A stretch of DNA of 64,000 nucleotides from positions 62,001-126,000 of the forward strand of contig CAVPDQ010000002.1 of the NCBI GenBank assembly GCA_963702685.1, written 5' to 3'. Origin of the DNA: AP-15 sp963702685 (lineage in GTDB: Bacteria > Pseudomonadota > Alphaproteobacteria > ATCC43930 > CGMCC-115725). Under the pieces are notes generated by a model. The model had not been told where the DNA came from, did no database searches, and saw only the letters and a list, made by a program, of their open reading frames with translations. Positions 52,733-62,219 of this stretch are shown piece by piece. The position numbers were made by a program, and so were the translations under genes. Every line of letters starts with the position of its first letter. The first letter of the stretch is position 1.

Positions 52733-54023
52733 TCAGGCCACCGACAGCTCGGCCACGAGCTGCTTTCCTTTGGTCTCCGGGCCGACCAGCAGGGCCGCGA
52801 TAAAGCTGACGAGCCCGCCCACCGTGCCGATCAGCATCGGGACGCCAAAGCCCATGCCGAGGCTGGTGGCGAGATAGGCGAGGATCGGCCCGACCAGCCC
52901 GCCGAAAATCGCCCCCTGGTGGTAGCAGAAGCCGGCGGCGGTCGCCCGCACCTCGGTTGGGAACCGCTCGGCGAGATAGCTCGGGTTCTGGCCATAGATG
53001 CCGCCCGCGGCAAACAGGCCCTGCAACCCGAAAAACACGACGATCATCGTGTAATTGCTGGTCAAGAGGTAGAGCGGCGCGCACGGGATGCCGATCAACG
53101 CCGGCACGATCATCGCCCAGCGCCGGCCGATGCGGTCCGCCATCCAGCCCCAGAATGGGCTCGACAGGAAAAACAAGGCGCTTTGGATCATGATCGGCAG
53201 CGCCACCAAGCCCCGGGCTCAGATGCAGGTCCCGTTGCAAAAAGGTCGGAAACAGCGCGATGATCGAATAGCCGACGACAAACCCGCTCGCCATCCACCA
53301 GCAGGTCGTCAGCGTGTTCACGATCATGCCGCGCCTGAAGATGCTGAGCAGCGGCAGGCGGACCTCGCGCTGCTGGGTGCGCTGCAGCCGGCGGTTCTCG
53401 AGCCAGACCGCAGGCTCCTTGACGTAAATTCGAATGTAGACGAGCAGCAGCGCCGGGATCACGCCCATGATCAGCAGGCCGCGCCAGCCGATCGAGGTGT
53501 AGAGCAGCCCGTAAGCGGCGCTCGACAGCAGCGCGCCGAGGCCCCATGACGATTGCAGCACGCTCGCCATAAACCCGCGCGAGCGCTGCGGCCAGGTTTC
53601 CATCGCCAATGCCGCGCCGGCCGGCCATTCGGCACCCATGCCGATGCCGAGCAGCGCGCGGAACAAAAACAAGAACCAGAATGCCGGCGAAAACCCGGCA
53701 AAGAGGTTGCAGACCGAATACCAGGCGATCGAGATCATCAGCGGCGTCTTGCGCCCGACCCGGTCGGCGAGCCAGCCCGAGGCGGTGGCGCCGACGAGCC
53801 GCATCCACAGGGTCAAGGTGAAGACCGCGGTCACCGCCGTCAGCGGGACATGGAATTCCTGCGCAATCGGCAGCATGATCAAAAGAAAGATCGTGAAGTC
53901 GAAGGCGTCGAGCGTCCAACCCAGCCACGCCGCCACCCAGGCGTGCCACTGGTCGCGCGTCGGCTCGCGCCACCACGCAACTGCCGCTGCGGACCCGACG
54001 TCTGAGGTCTGGATGACCGTCAT
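52733..54023 (-). CDS. MFS transporter, second tandem paralogue, one frameshift
   Basis: A 429-residue 12-helix transporter after removing one base near 53207 (plus strand CCAAGCCCC to CCAGCCCC). LGWTLDAFDFTIFLLIMLPI, VGRKTPLMISIAWYSVCNLF, GMGAEWPAGAALAMETWPQR and the C-terminal GPETKGKQLVAEL parallel its neighbour throughout. The two genes lie 87 bases apart on the same strand and the frame breaks fall at different points, so neither is simply a copied defect. It is probably a proton-coupled uptake system for an organic acid or sugar acid. Confidence 0.85.
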
Positions 54024-54133
54024 GACGCAATCCCCCCGAACGATGGCTTTTTGGGCAAGCCTTGCAAAAACAGTAGAGGAGCTACGCGGTCTTGTCTCTG
54101 GTTTTTTTGACCGCGATCGGCTGAGCGGGCGGC

Positions 54134-55402
54134 ATGGCGGAAGAGCCGATCGCCGTGGGCGGCCATCGCGACCCGACAGCGGCGGCGCCGGCCTGGCGGC
54201 GCACCCTGGCGGCGATGATTCTGATTCAATTCATCATGACGATGGCGTTCTCGATGCTGAGCCCGATCATGCCGCTCTATCTGCCGCTGCTCGGGGTCGA
54301 GACGGCGAGCGCGGTGGCGTTGTGGGCCGGTGTCCTCGCCGGCACGACCTCGCTCGTCGCCGCGTTCGCCTCGCCGTTCTGGGGCCGGCTCGCCGACCGC
54401 CACGGCCGCAAGCTGATGCTGCTGCGGTCGAGCCTCGCGGTCGGCGTGTTCGCCGCGCTGATGGGGGCGGCGGCAAATGTCTGGCAGCTCTTTGCCTGCC
54501 GCGCGCTGATGGGCGTCTTTGCCGGGTTTTCGAGCACGGCGATCGCGCTGGTGGCGAGCCAGGTGCCGGAGGAGCGGCTCGGTTTCGCGCTCGGCTGGTT
54601 GAGCGCCGGCCAGCTCGTCGGCTCGCTGGTCGGCCCGCTGATCGGCGGCGTGCTGGCCGATTTGACACACAGCTACCGCATTCCGTTCTATTGCACCGCA
54701 GCGACGATTTTGGTGTCGACCAGCTTTGTCTGGTTCGGCGTTCACGAGCGTTTTGTGCCCACCGCACAGCCGCGCGGCGGGCGCGCCGCCCTCAGCAGCC
54801 TGATCGCGGTCGCCCGCTCGCCGGGCCTGCTGGCGCTGTTCTTCGTGCTGCTGATGGCGCAGTTCGGGGTGCGCACGGTGCAGCCGGTGGTGACCTTGTT
54901 CGTCAAGGAATTGCTGGGCGAGCGGCCGGATCTGGCCACCTTGAGCGGGATCGCCTTCTCGATCACCGGGCTCGCCAATATCGTCGCCACCCCGTTTTTG
55001 GGCAGCAAGAGCGACAAGATCGGCTATCGCCGGGTTTTGCTGATCGGCTTGCTCGGCGCGTCCTTGACCACCTTGCCGCAAGCCTTTGTCGGCAGCTATT
55101 GGGCGTTTACCGCCGAGCGCTTTGCCGTCGGCCTTTTTATCGGCGGCATCCTGCCGGCCGCCAACGCGCTGGTCGGCCGTCTCGTCCCGCGCGCGCAACG
55201 CGGCACGGTCTACGGCATCACCGCCTCGGCGATGTTTCTCGGCAATTCGATCGGCCCGTTGAGCGGTGGCGCGGTGGCGGCGGCGCTCGGGCTGCGCTGG
55301 GTCTTTTTGATGACCGGCGCGGTGCTGTTGGCGAATTTGCTATGGGTCTATTATCGGGTGCCCGAATATGCCGCCGCCGAAAGCCGCGCCGAGGGCGGGT
55401 AG
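54134..55402 (+). CDS. MFS transporter (drug/multidrug-efflux-like, MdtG/TetA group)
   Basis: A 422-residue 12-helix protein, different in type from the two upstream on the opposite strand. ASPFWGRLADRHGRKLMLLR is the MFS loop 2-3 signature, SAGQLVGSLVGPLIGGVLAD is the antiporter motif C typical of 14/12-helix efflux pumps, and GSKSDKIGYRRVLLIGLL is the repeat in the second half. It probably expels a drug or metabolite with proton exchange. The TauE-like exporter gene follows 71 bases later on the same strand. Confidence 0.87.
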   Translation: MAEEPIAVGGHRDPTAAAPAWRRTLAAMILIQFIMTMAFSMLSPIMPLYLPLLGVETASAVALWAGVLAGTTSLVAAFASPFWGRLADRHGRKLMLLRSSLAVGVFAALMGAAANVWQLFACRALMGVFAGFSSTAIALVASQVPEERLGFALGWLSAGQLVGSLVGPLIGGVLADLTHSYRIPFYCTAATILVSTSFVWFGVHERFVPTAQPRGGRAALSSLIAVARSPGLLALFFVLLMAQFGVRTVQPVVTLFVKELLGERPDLATLSGIAFSITGLANIVATPFLGSKSDKIGYRRVLLIGLLGASLTTLPQAFVGSYWAFTAERFAVGLFIGGILPAANALVGRLVPRAQRGTVYGITASAMFLGNSIGPLSGGAVAAALGLRWVFLMTGAVLLANLLWVYYRVPEYAAAESRAEGG

Positions 55403-55473
55403 GCGAGGGCGCCTAGCCGAGGGCGCAGTAAGGCGACGGCCTCGTTCGCCAAAACAAGGTTCGAGGATTGCTG

Positions 55474-56247
55474 GTGATCGACCCGCGCTATGTGCTGTCG
55501 GGCTTGTGCGTCGGCGCGATCGTCGGGATGACCGGGGTCGGCGGCGGATCGCTGATGACACCGCTGTTGATCATGCTGTTCGGCGTCCATCCCGCGACCG
55601 CGGTCGGCACCGACCTCCTTTATGCCGCGGTCACCAAGAGCTTTGGCACGCTCGTTCACGGCTATACCCACACCGTCGATTGGCGTGTCGTGCGCCGCCT
55701 GGCCGTGGGCAGCGTGCCGGCAACGGTCGCCACCTTGCTGGTCCTTGCGCAATTCGACATGCGCAGCGCCCAGGCCGCGCATTTGATCTCGCGTGCGCTC
55801 GGCGCGGCCTTGGTGGCGACCTCGTTGACCTTGGTCTTTCGCGGCCGGCTCGTCGACTGGCTGACGCGGCATTTTCCCGAGCCGGCGCCGCGGACCACCA
55901 CAGTCCTGACGGTTGTGACCGGTGCCGTCCTCGGAATCTTGGTTTCGGTCTCGTCGGTCGGCGCCGGTGCGATCGGCGTCACCGCGCTCGTCATCCTCTA
56001 TCCGCGGCTCGCCACCGCGCGCATCGTCGGCTCCGACATTGCCCATGCCGTGCCGTTGACCCTGATCGCCGGCTTGGGCCATTGGGCGATCGGCTCGATC
56101 GACACGAGCATCCTCGGCTCGCTGCTGATCGGCTCGGTCCCCGGCATCCTTGCCGGCAGCTATGCGGCAATCCGCTTACCCGACCGGGCCTTGCGGATGA
56201 GCCTTGCGGTCATGCTGGTCATCGTCGGCGGACGCTTGCTGGTCTGA
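55474..56247 (+). CDS. Sulfite exporter TauE/SafE family protein
   Basis: About 257 residues with eight hydrophobic segments in two repeats. GMTGVGGGSLMTPLLIMLFG followed by HPATAVGTDLLYAAVTKSFG is the family's first signature and VSVSSVGAGAIGVTALVIL the second. Proteins of this family export sulfite, sulfonates or related anions. GTG at 55474 is preferred because GAGG lies about seven bases before it; TTG at 55468 directly follows that site. The gene is followed by a hairpin doublet and then an IS remnant. Confidence 0.87.
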   Translation: MIDPRYVLSGLCVGAIVGMTGVGGGSLMTPLLIMLFGVHPATAVGTDLLYAAVTKSFGTLVHGYTHTVDWRVVRRLAVGSVPATVATLLVLAQFDMRSAQAAHLISRALGAALVATSLTLVFRGRLVDWLTRHFPEPAPRTTTVLTVVTGAVLGILVSVSSVGAGAIGVTALVILYPRLATARIVGSDIAHAVPLTLIAGLGHWAIGSIDTSILGSLLIGSVPGILAGSYAAIRLPDRALRMSLAVMLVIVGGRLLV

Positions 56248-56266
56248 CCGGTGCCGGGGCTGCCGG

Positions 56267-56330
56267 GAGCGCATCACGCGCTCGCCCAGCCCATAGACGA
56301 GCGCATCACGCGCTCGTCACGCCCATAGAT
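56267..56330. repeat. Two 32-bp tandem units, each with a hairpin
   Basis: Each unit begins GAGCGCATCACGCGCTC, a perfect six-base stem (GAGCGC/GCGCTC) around ATCAC, and continues with GCCCATAGA. The units start at 56267 and 56299. They lie just after the TauE-like gene and could end its transcription, although no T-tract follows. Confidence 0.75.
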
Positions 56331-56508
56331 TGGCGGCGGCGAGGAATGCTGCCCCGGCGAGCAGCGCTGCGCCCGAACCGGCGGGGCTGGACCCAAGCCG
56401 AGGATGCTCATCGCCCGAGACTGCCACGCTCGGCCGGAGGCGATGCGATTGCGAATATTTCACTCGAACGTAAGCTGGTTCACACATGCCCGCCGATCGA
56501 GTCTTTAA

Positions 56509-56772
56509 TTACGGCAACAGGATATCGGCGAACATCTGGCGCGACACCGCGACCTCGGCCATTTGGAACGTGATGCAGCGACCGTGGCTGACGACCTTCG
56601 CCCCGATCTTGATCAGCTTTTCGCGCAGGCCGGTCAGCGACCACGGCTCCGCCGCCTTCGGCATCGCCGGCGTCCGCATGAAGCTTGCCGAGGTTTACGC
56701 CAGCATGTGGGGCTGCAGACGGACGGCGTTGGCGGCGAAGGTGCGGCATGACAGCCGCGTCCACTTGATCGC
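56509..56772 (-). pseudogene. IS1380-family transposase remnant (C-terminal end)
   Basis: The minus strand encodes IKWTRLSCRTFAANAVRLQP, then HMLA, a break, FMRTPAMPKAAEPWSLTGLR, EKLIKIGAKVVSHGRCITF and QMAEVAVSRQMFADILLP before a TAA stop. This is the C-terminal quarter of an IS1380-type DDE transposase as I recall it (AIKWTRLSCR, REKLIKIGAKVVSHGRY). The frame is broken once by loss and once by gain of a base around 56690. The upstream part is missing beyond 56772, so the copy is inactive. No terminal inverted repeats are identifiable. Confidence 0.75.
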
Positions 56773-56788
56773 GTCCTACGATCGGCGG

Positions 56789-56820
56789 CGCCTCCTCGTC
56801 GTCACGCCTCCTCGTCGTCA
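56789..56820. repeat. 16-bp tandem duplication at the end of the peptide-binding-protein gene
   Basis: CGCCTCCTCGTCGTCA is present twice in direct succession, and the next bases, CGCCT, start a third. The second copy ends exactly with the TCA that is the stop codon of the minus-strand peptide-binding-protein gene. It lies 16 bases from the end of the IS remnant and may mark a recombination point. Confidence 0.85.
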
Positions 56821-58509
56821 CGCCTTGTCGAGCCAGACGGTGTCTTGCCGGCCGATGTCGTAGACGCCAAAAAAATTGGCCGGGTCGAGACCCTTGACGT
56901 AGCTGTACCAGACATCGTTGATCTGCTCCCAGGCGATCGGCAGCACCGGCGGGTTTTGCTCCATGATCGCTTCCGCCTGGCGCACCAGCGCAAGACGCTT
57001 GGCCGGATCGATCTCGCGGTCGATCTGGTCGGTCAGCGCGTTGAATTTTTCGTTGTCCCAGAACGAGTAGTTCTGGGGCCCGCCGGTGCGGTACCAGGCA
57101 TTGAAGTAATCCGACGGGTCGAGCAGCGTCGAGACGATGGCGCCGATCGCGAGGTCGTAATGTCCGTTTTGCGTGTCGTCGAACCACACCAATTCGACGA
57201 CCGTGCGCAGCTTGCAATCGACGTTGATCCCCTCTTTCAGCATCGCCTGGATGGCCTGCGACCACAGCTTGAAGCTCGGCACGTCGCGCACCACGAAATC
57301 GAGCCCCTGAAAACCTTCGGGATGACCGGCAGCGACCAACAGCGCGCGCGCTTCCTTGAGCGCGGCCGTCGTATCCTCCTGGTAGCCGATCTCCTTGAAG
57401 AGCTCCTGCTTTGGCGTCGCCCATTTCGAGAACGGGTAGATAAAGCCGCCGACCTGCATCGGCGTCACGTCCTTGACCACCTCGATCAGCGCCGGCCGGT
57501 TAAAGGCGAGATGGAAGGCGCGGCGGACCCGCGGATCGTCGAACGGCTTGCGTTTCGCGTTGAGCCAGACACCCTGGATCACGCTTTGATTGTACCGGGC
57601 AACCGACATGCCCGGTGTCGCCTTGGCCTTGCGCCATGTCACCGGGTCGGTGATACGGATGTAGTCGACCCGGCCCGCCAGCACCGCCGAGCCGAGCTCG
57701 GTCGAAAACGGCAGCGCATGGTAGAACGTGACCCCGTCGAGATAGGGCAGCCCCTTGTTCCAGTAATTCTTGTTCTTGTGCATCTCCCAGCTTTCGTTCT
57801 CGACGTATTTGCCGGGCACGAACGGCCCGGTGCCGGGGTAGACCCGCACCCGCTTCAGGTCATAGTGGTTGTCCTCCAGGGTCTGCTTGCGGACGACGAC
57901 ATTCCAGCCGCTGGCGATCGCCGCCATGATGAAATCGACCGGCCGAGGCTCGGCCAGCTTGAACTGCACCGTGTATTTGTCCGGCGTGGCGATCTCGTCG
58001 ACCGCGCGAAACAGCACGCTGCGCGGAATGTTGATCCCTGCGGGCGGCTTGCGGATGCGGTCGAAGGTCGCCTTGACGTCGGCCGAGGTCAGCTCGGCGC
58101 CGTCGTGAAACGCCACACCTTTGCGCAGGAAGAACGTGTAGGTCTTGCCGTCCTTGGCGATGTCCCAGCCCTGCGCCAGATCGGGAATGATCGTCCGACC
58201 GTCGCGCGGATCGCGCCGGACGAGGTTGTCGAACATGACCGCCATAGCACCCAGGGTGTTGATCGTGCCCGACTGGTGGATATCGAAATGCGGCGGGCGC
58301 ATCGTGATGCCGACGCGCAGCACGCCGCCCGATTTCGGGTTCGGCTCGGGGGCCTCGAGCTGGAACTTGGAGCCGTCGAACGCGGCTGGAATTTCCGCGG
58401 CGGCCCATGCCGGCAGCCACGACAGCCCGTAGGCGCCGGCGACGGCCGCACCGGTCCGCAATAAGTCGCGGCGGTTTCCCCAGGGACGCTTCGCGTGCGG
58501 GTCGATCAT
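56818..58509 (-). CDS. ABC transporter peptide-binding protein (SBP_bac_5, DppA/OppA-like)
   Basis: A 563-residue periplasmic solute-binding protein. The N-terminus has a Tat-like motif, NRRDLLRTGAAVAGAYGL, ending with AWAAAE, so it may be exported folded. LVRRDPRDGRTIIPDLAQGW and TYTFFLRKGVAFHDGAELTS are typical of the peptide/nickel-binding family. It begins the second peptide importer of the window and stands divergently from the ATPase genes at 58600. The ligand is probably a peptide or opine, but the sequence does not determine it. A 16-bp tandem duplication covers its stop codon. Confidence 0.9.
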   Translation of the reverse strand: MIDPHAKRPWGNRRDLLRTGAAVAGAYGLSWLPAWAAAEIPAAFDGSKFQLEAPEPNPKSGGVLRVGITMRPPHFDIHQSGTINTLGAMAVMFDNLVRRDPRDGRTIIPDLAQGWDIAKDGKTYTFFLRKGVAFHDGAELTSADVKATFDRIRKPPAGINIPRSVLFRAVDEIATPDKYTVQFKLAEPRPVDFIMAAIASGWNVVVRKQTLEDNHYDLKRVRVYPGTGPFVPGKYVENESWEMHKNKNYWNKGLPYLDGVTFYHALPFSTELGSAVLAGRVDYIRITDPVTWRKAKATPGMSVARYNQSVIQGVWLNAKRKPFDDPRVRRAFHLAFNRPALIEVVKDVTPMQVGGFIYPFSKWATPKQELFKEIGYQEDTTAALKEARALLVAAGHPEGFQGLDFVVRDVPSFKLWSQAIQAMLKEGINVDCKLRTVVELVWFDDTQNGHYDLAIGAIVSTLLDPSDYFNAWYRTGGPQNYSFWDNEKFNALTDQIDREIDPAKRLALVRQAEAIMEQNPPVLPIAWEQINDVWYSYVKGLDPANFFGVYDIGRQDTVWLDKA

Positions 58510-58599
58510 GGCATGTTCCTCCCGTGGGCGCTTTTCACGGCGGCGCGCCGCGTGCTCTGATAAATCGTCGAAGCGGGCAAAATAGCATCGAACAGGCGG

Positions 58600-59679
58600 G
58601 TGTCACCGGTGCATGACGCAGAGCCGACCAAAAACCCCCGCGGCGACCGGCACGTGTCGGTGCCGGGGCCCGGCCCGGTGCCGTTGCTCGAGATCAGCGA
58701 GCTGCGAACCCATTTTTTTACCGCCGACGGGATCGTGCGGGCGGTCGATGGCGTCGGCTATGCCGTGCGCGCCGGCGAGACGCTCGGCGTGGTCGGCGAG
58801 AGCGGCTGCGGCAAGAGCGTCACGGCACTTTCCGTCCTGCGCCTCGTCGCCAGCCCGCCGGGGCGGATTGTCGGCGGCGCTATCCGCTTCAACGGCAAGA
58901 ACCTGCTCGATTTCAGCGAAAGCGAGATGGAGGCGGTGCGCGGCAATCAAATCTCGATGATCTTCCAGGAGCCGATGACCTCGCTGAACCCGCTGTTGAC
59001 GATCGGCCGCCAGATCGCCGAGGCGATCCGGCTGCACCAGGGTTTGTCGCGGCGCGCGGCCATGGACCAGGCGGTCGAGATGCTGCGCCGGGTCCACATC
59101 CCCGAGCCGGGCCGGCGCGCCCAGGCCTATCCGCACCAGCTGTCGGGCGGCATGCGCCAGCGCGCGATGATCGCGATGGCGCTGTCGTGCAACCCCAAGC
59201 TGCTGATTGCCGACGAGCCGACGACCGCGCTCGACGTGACGATCCAGGCACAGATCCTGGAGCTGATGCGCGAGCTGCAGCAAACGCTCGACATGGCGGT
59301 GATCCTGATCACTCACGACATGGGCGTCGTCGCCGAGAATGCCGATCGGGTGGTCGTCATGTATGCCGGCCGCAAGGTCGAGGAGGCGAGCGCCGACGAT
59401 TTGTTCGACCGCCCGGCGCATCCCTATACAAAGGGGCTGCTCGGCTCGGTGCCCAATCTCGAAACCGCGGCGTTGAGCCGAGCACGGCGCGGCCGGCTCA
59501 ACGAGATCAAGGGCATGGTGCCCTCGCTCGCCGACTTGCCGCCCGGCTGCAGCTTTGCGCCGCGCTGCGGCTTTGCCACCGCGCAATGCCGCGCCGCACC
59601 GCCGCCGCTCGCCGAGCATCGCCCCGGACACTGGGTCGCCTGCTGGCATGCCGACCGGCTGCCGGGAGGTGTGGCGTGA
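58600..59679 (+). CDS. Peptide ABC transporter ATP-binding protein (DppD type)
   Basis: A 359-residue ATPase. GESGCGKSV is the Walker A motif, LSGGMRQR the signature, LLIADEPTTALDVT Walker B and ITHDMG the H-loop. The C-terminal LPPGCSFAPRCGFATAQC is the oligo_HPY cysteine region. GTG at 58600 is the most upstream start and GTG at 58609 is an alternative. It diverges from the binding-protein gene with a 90-base gap, so the shared promoter region must lie there. Its end overlaps the next ATPase gene (GTGA). Confidence 0.92.
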   Translation: MSPVHDAEPTKNPRGDRHVSVPGPGPVPLLEISELRTHFFTADGIVRAVDGVGYAVRAGETLGVVGESGCGKSVTALSVLRLVASPPGRIVGGAIRFNGKNLLDFSESEMEAVRGNQISMIFQEPMTSLNPLLTIGRQIAEAIRLHQGLSRRAAMDQAVEMLRRVHIPEPGRRAQAYPHQLSGGMRQRAMIAMALSCNPKLLIADEPTTALDVTIQAQILELMRELQQTLDMAVILITHDMGVVAENADRVVVMYAGRKVEEASADDLFDRPAHPYTKGLLGSVPNLETAALSRARRGRLNEIKGMVPSLADLPPGCSFAPRCGFATAQCRAAPPPLAEHRPGHWVACWHADRLPGGVA

Positions 59680-60708
59680 CCCGGCCCGCAGCGGCGGGGC
59701 CGCTCTTGGAGGTGCGCGACCTCAAAAAGCACTTTCCGATCCACGCCGGCTTGTTCTCGCGCGTCTCGGGCTACGTCCATGCGGTGGACGGCGTGTCGTT
59801 CCGGATCGAGCGCGGGGAAACGCTGGGGCTGGTGGGCGAAAGCGGCTGCGGCAAATCGACGGTCGGCCGCACCGCGCTGAAGCTGATCGAGCCGAGCGCC
59901 GGCAAAATATTTGTGGAAGGCGCCGACATCACCGATCTCGGCCGCGCCCGCATGCTGCCATACCGGCGGCGCATGCAGATGATCTATCAAGACCCGTTCG
60001 CCTCGCTGAACCCGCGCATGTCGGCCGGCGAGATCGTCGCCGAGCCGCTGGTGATCCACCGCGTCGGCGGCAGCAGCGCCGAGCGGCGCGAACGGGTGGC
60101 AGCAGCTGTTCGAGCGGGTCGGGCTGCGCCCCGAGCTGGTCAATTCATTTCCGCACGAGTTCTCCGGCGGCCAGCGCCAGCGCATCGGCATCGCGCGGGC
60201 CTTGGCGCTGAGCCCCGACCTGATCGTCGGCGACGAGCCGGTCTCGGCGCTCGACGTGTCGATCCAGGCGCAAATCATCAACCTGCTGATCGATTTGCAG
60301 GACGAGCTCGAGCTGTCCTACCTGTTTATCGCGCACGACCTCGCGGTGGTCGAGCATATCAGCCACCGGGTCGCGGTCATGTATCTCGGCCGTATCGTCG
60401 AGACGACCGACAAGACGAGCCTGTTCGAACGGCCGCTGCATCCCTACACCGAGGCGCTGCTGTCGGCCGTCCCGATCGCCAAGGCCCGCGCCCGGGGCAG
60501 GCGGCGGGTGATCCTCGCGGGCGACGTGCCGAGCCCGATCAACCCGCCTTCCGGCTGCCATTTTCACCAGCGCTGCCCGTACGCGATGGCGCGCTGCAGG
60601 GTCGAGGCGCCGGTGCTGCGCGAGGTAACTGAAGGCCACCTCGCCGCTTGCCACCTGCACGACGCCGGCGAGCGCTTCCCGCTGGCGGAGACCGCGACCG
60701 CGGCTTAG
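59676..60708 (+). CDS. Peptide ABC transporter ATP-binding protein (DppF type), one frameshift
   Basis: It starts with GTG in a 4-base overlap. GESGCGKSTVG (Walker A) and YQDPFASLNPRMS (Q-loop) are in the first frame. Removing one G near 60097 (GTGGCAGCAG to GTGCAGCAG) restores QQLFERVGLRPELVNSF, the signature FSGGQRQR and Walker B LIVGDEPVSALD, for 343 residues. CHFHQRCPYAMARC is the C-terminal cysteine motif. It pairs with the DppD-type ATPase to energise the importer encoded at 56.8-63.2 kb. The Uma2-type gene follows nine bases later. Confidence 0.88.
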
Positions 60709-60717
60709 ATATCGGCC

Positions 60718-61293
60718 ATGGCCGAACCGGCGATCAGCCCGATGACTCTCGACGAGTTCCTTTGCTGGGACGACGGGAGCGACACGCATTACGAGCTGAT
60801 CGGCGGGTTCCCGGTGGCGATGGCGCCCCCGGCGGCCGCGCACCGGATGCTGACGGTGCGGTTGGTCTCGCGCATCGACGCGGCCCTGGCGGCGCGCCGT
60901 CCGTGCAATGCGCAGGTCGAAGCCGGCGTCGTCCGCCCTGATCGCGCGGACACGTATTTCGAGGCCGACATCGCTGCGACTTGCGAGCCGCACGCGCTGG
61001 GGCAACAAGCGCTGGCGGAGCCATTCCTGATCGTCGAGATTTTGTCGCCCAGCACCGAGCGGCACGACCGAAGGGTCAAGCTGCCTGTCTACCGACAGCT
61101 CCCGACGGTGCAGGAAATCCTGTACCTGGATTCGGACGGAATCTACGCGGAGCTGCACCGGCGCTCGGGAGCACAATGGATCACCGAGATTCTGCGGGGC
61201 GGCGATGCGGTGCTGAACCTCGTCTCGGTCCCGGTCGAGGTCCGGCTGGGCGATCTTTACGACGGCATCGCGCTGCCGGAGAGCGAGGAGTAA
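60718..61293 (+). CDS. Uma2-family (DUF820) PD-(D/E)xK nuclease-like protein
   Basis: A 191-residue protein with the DUF820/Uma2 plan: MTLDEFLCWDDGSDTHYELI at the N-terminus and the nuclease core TYFEADIAATC...FLIVEILSPSTERHDRRVKL, where the aspartate, glutamate and downstream lysine form a PD-(D/E)xK-like site. The biological role of the family is poorly understood. It is abundant in cyanobacteria and appears to spread by transfer. Here it lies between the ATPase and permease halves of a peptide transporter, nine bases after one and four bases from the convergent end of the other. Confidence 0.82.
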   Translation: MAEPAISPMTLDEFLCWDDGSDTHYELIGGFPVAMAPPAAAHRMLTVRLVSRIDAALAARRPCNAQVEAGVVRPDRADTYFEADIAATCEPHALGQQALAEPFLIVEILSPSTERHDRRVKLPVYRQLPTVQEILYLDSDGIYAELHRRSGAQWITEILRGGDAVLNLVSVPVEVRLGDLYDGIALPESEE

Positions 61294-61297
61294 CGCC

Positions 61298-62219
61298 CTA
61301 CACCGCGCCGCGCAGGCGCGGGTCGGCGATGTCGCGGATGCCGTCGCCCAGGAGGCTGAAGGCGAGCACGGTGAGCGTGATCGCGCAGCCCGGGAACAGC
61401 ACCAGCCACCAGGGCGGCACCAGCCCCGCGTTCAGCGAGTCGGCCAGCATGTTGCCCCAGGTCGGCGTCGGCGGCGGGATGCCGACACCGAGAAACCCGA
61501 GCGACGCCTCGATGATGATCGCGACGCCGAGATGCGTCGTCGCCAGGATCAGGTAGGGGGCGATGCATTGCGGCAGGATGTGCCGCGCCATCATCCGCAG
61601 ATGCGAGGCGCCGAGGCCGCGCGCCGCCTCGACATACGATATCTCCTTCAACGACAGCACGACAGCGCGGATGACCCGTCCGCCAAACGGGATGCGGGTG
61701 ACCGCGATCGCCACAATCACCGTGCCGACCCCGGCGCCGAGCGCCATCGCGATGGCCATCGCCAGGATCAAATCGGGGAAGGATTGCAGAAACTCGATGA
61801 TGCGCTGGCTGAGGATGTCGAAGCGTCCGCCGAAATAGCCGCAGGCGAGCCCCCACAGCGCGCCGAGCGTGGTGCCGAACAGCACCGCGCCGAACGCCAC
61901 GGTCAGCGAGGCGCGGGCGCCCCAGATCATGCGGCTCAGCATGTCGCGGCCGATCTGGTCGGTGCCGAAAAAATGCGCCGCGCCCGGCGGCTTGGTCAGG
62001 TGCAGAAAATCGGATTTGAGCGGCGGGTAGGGCGCGATCAGCGGCGCGGCGATCGCCATCAGGATGATGGCCGCGGCAACGCAGCCCCAAAACGCCGATA
62101 CCGGCGAGCGGCGGGCCAGCCTCGCCAGCTCGCGCCCGATGCGCCGCGGCAGCGACAGCCAGGCGTCGCGCCGGGCGGTCTGCGAGCGGCAGCGCCGATC
62201 GCGGCTCGATCGCGGTCAT
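61298..62219 (-). CDS. Peptide ABC transporter permease (DppC type), one frameshift
   Basis: A 306-residue inner-membrane permease after removing one base near 62187. MTAIEPRSALPL starts the first frame, and RRDAWLSLPRRIGRELARLA to the end is in the second. HFFGTDQIGRDMLSRMIWGA and the EAA loop EAARGLGASHLRMMARHILP are diagnostic of DppC/OppC, and the end GDGIRDIADPRLRG is the family's C-terminus. The start codon overlaps the DppB stop (ATGA). It converges with the Uma2-type gene, only four bases apart. Confidence 0.87.

Noticed and set aside
56480..56863. Small plus-strand open frame after the TauE-like gene
   Set aside because: It lies antisense to the IS1380 transposase remnant, whose minus-strand protein motifs are convincing.
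28073..62219. Programmed +1 frameshifting as an explanation for the many split genes
   Set aside because: The breaks occur in unrelated genes without a common slippery codon or stop-codon arrangement; inserted bases at CAG/CTG contexts point to sequence error instead.
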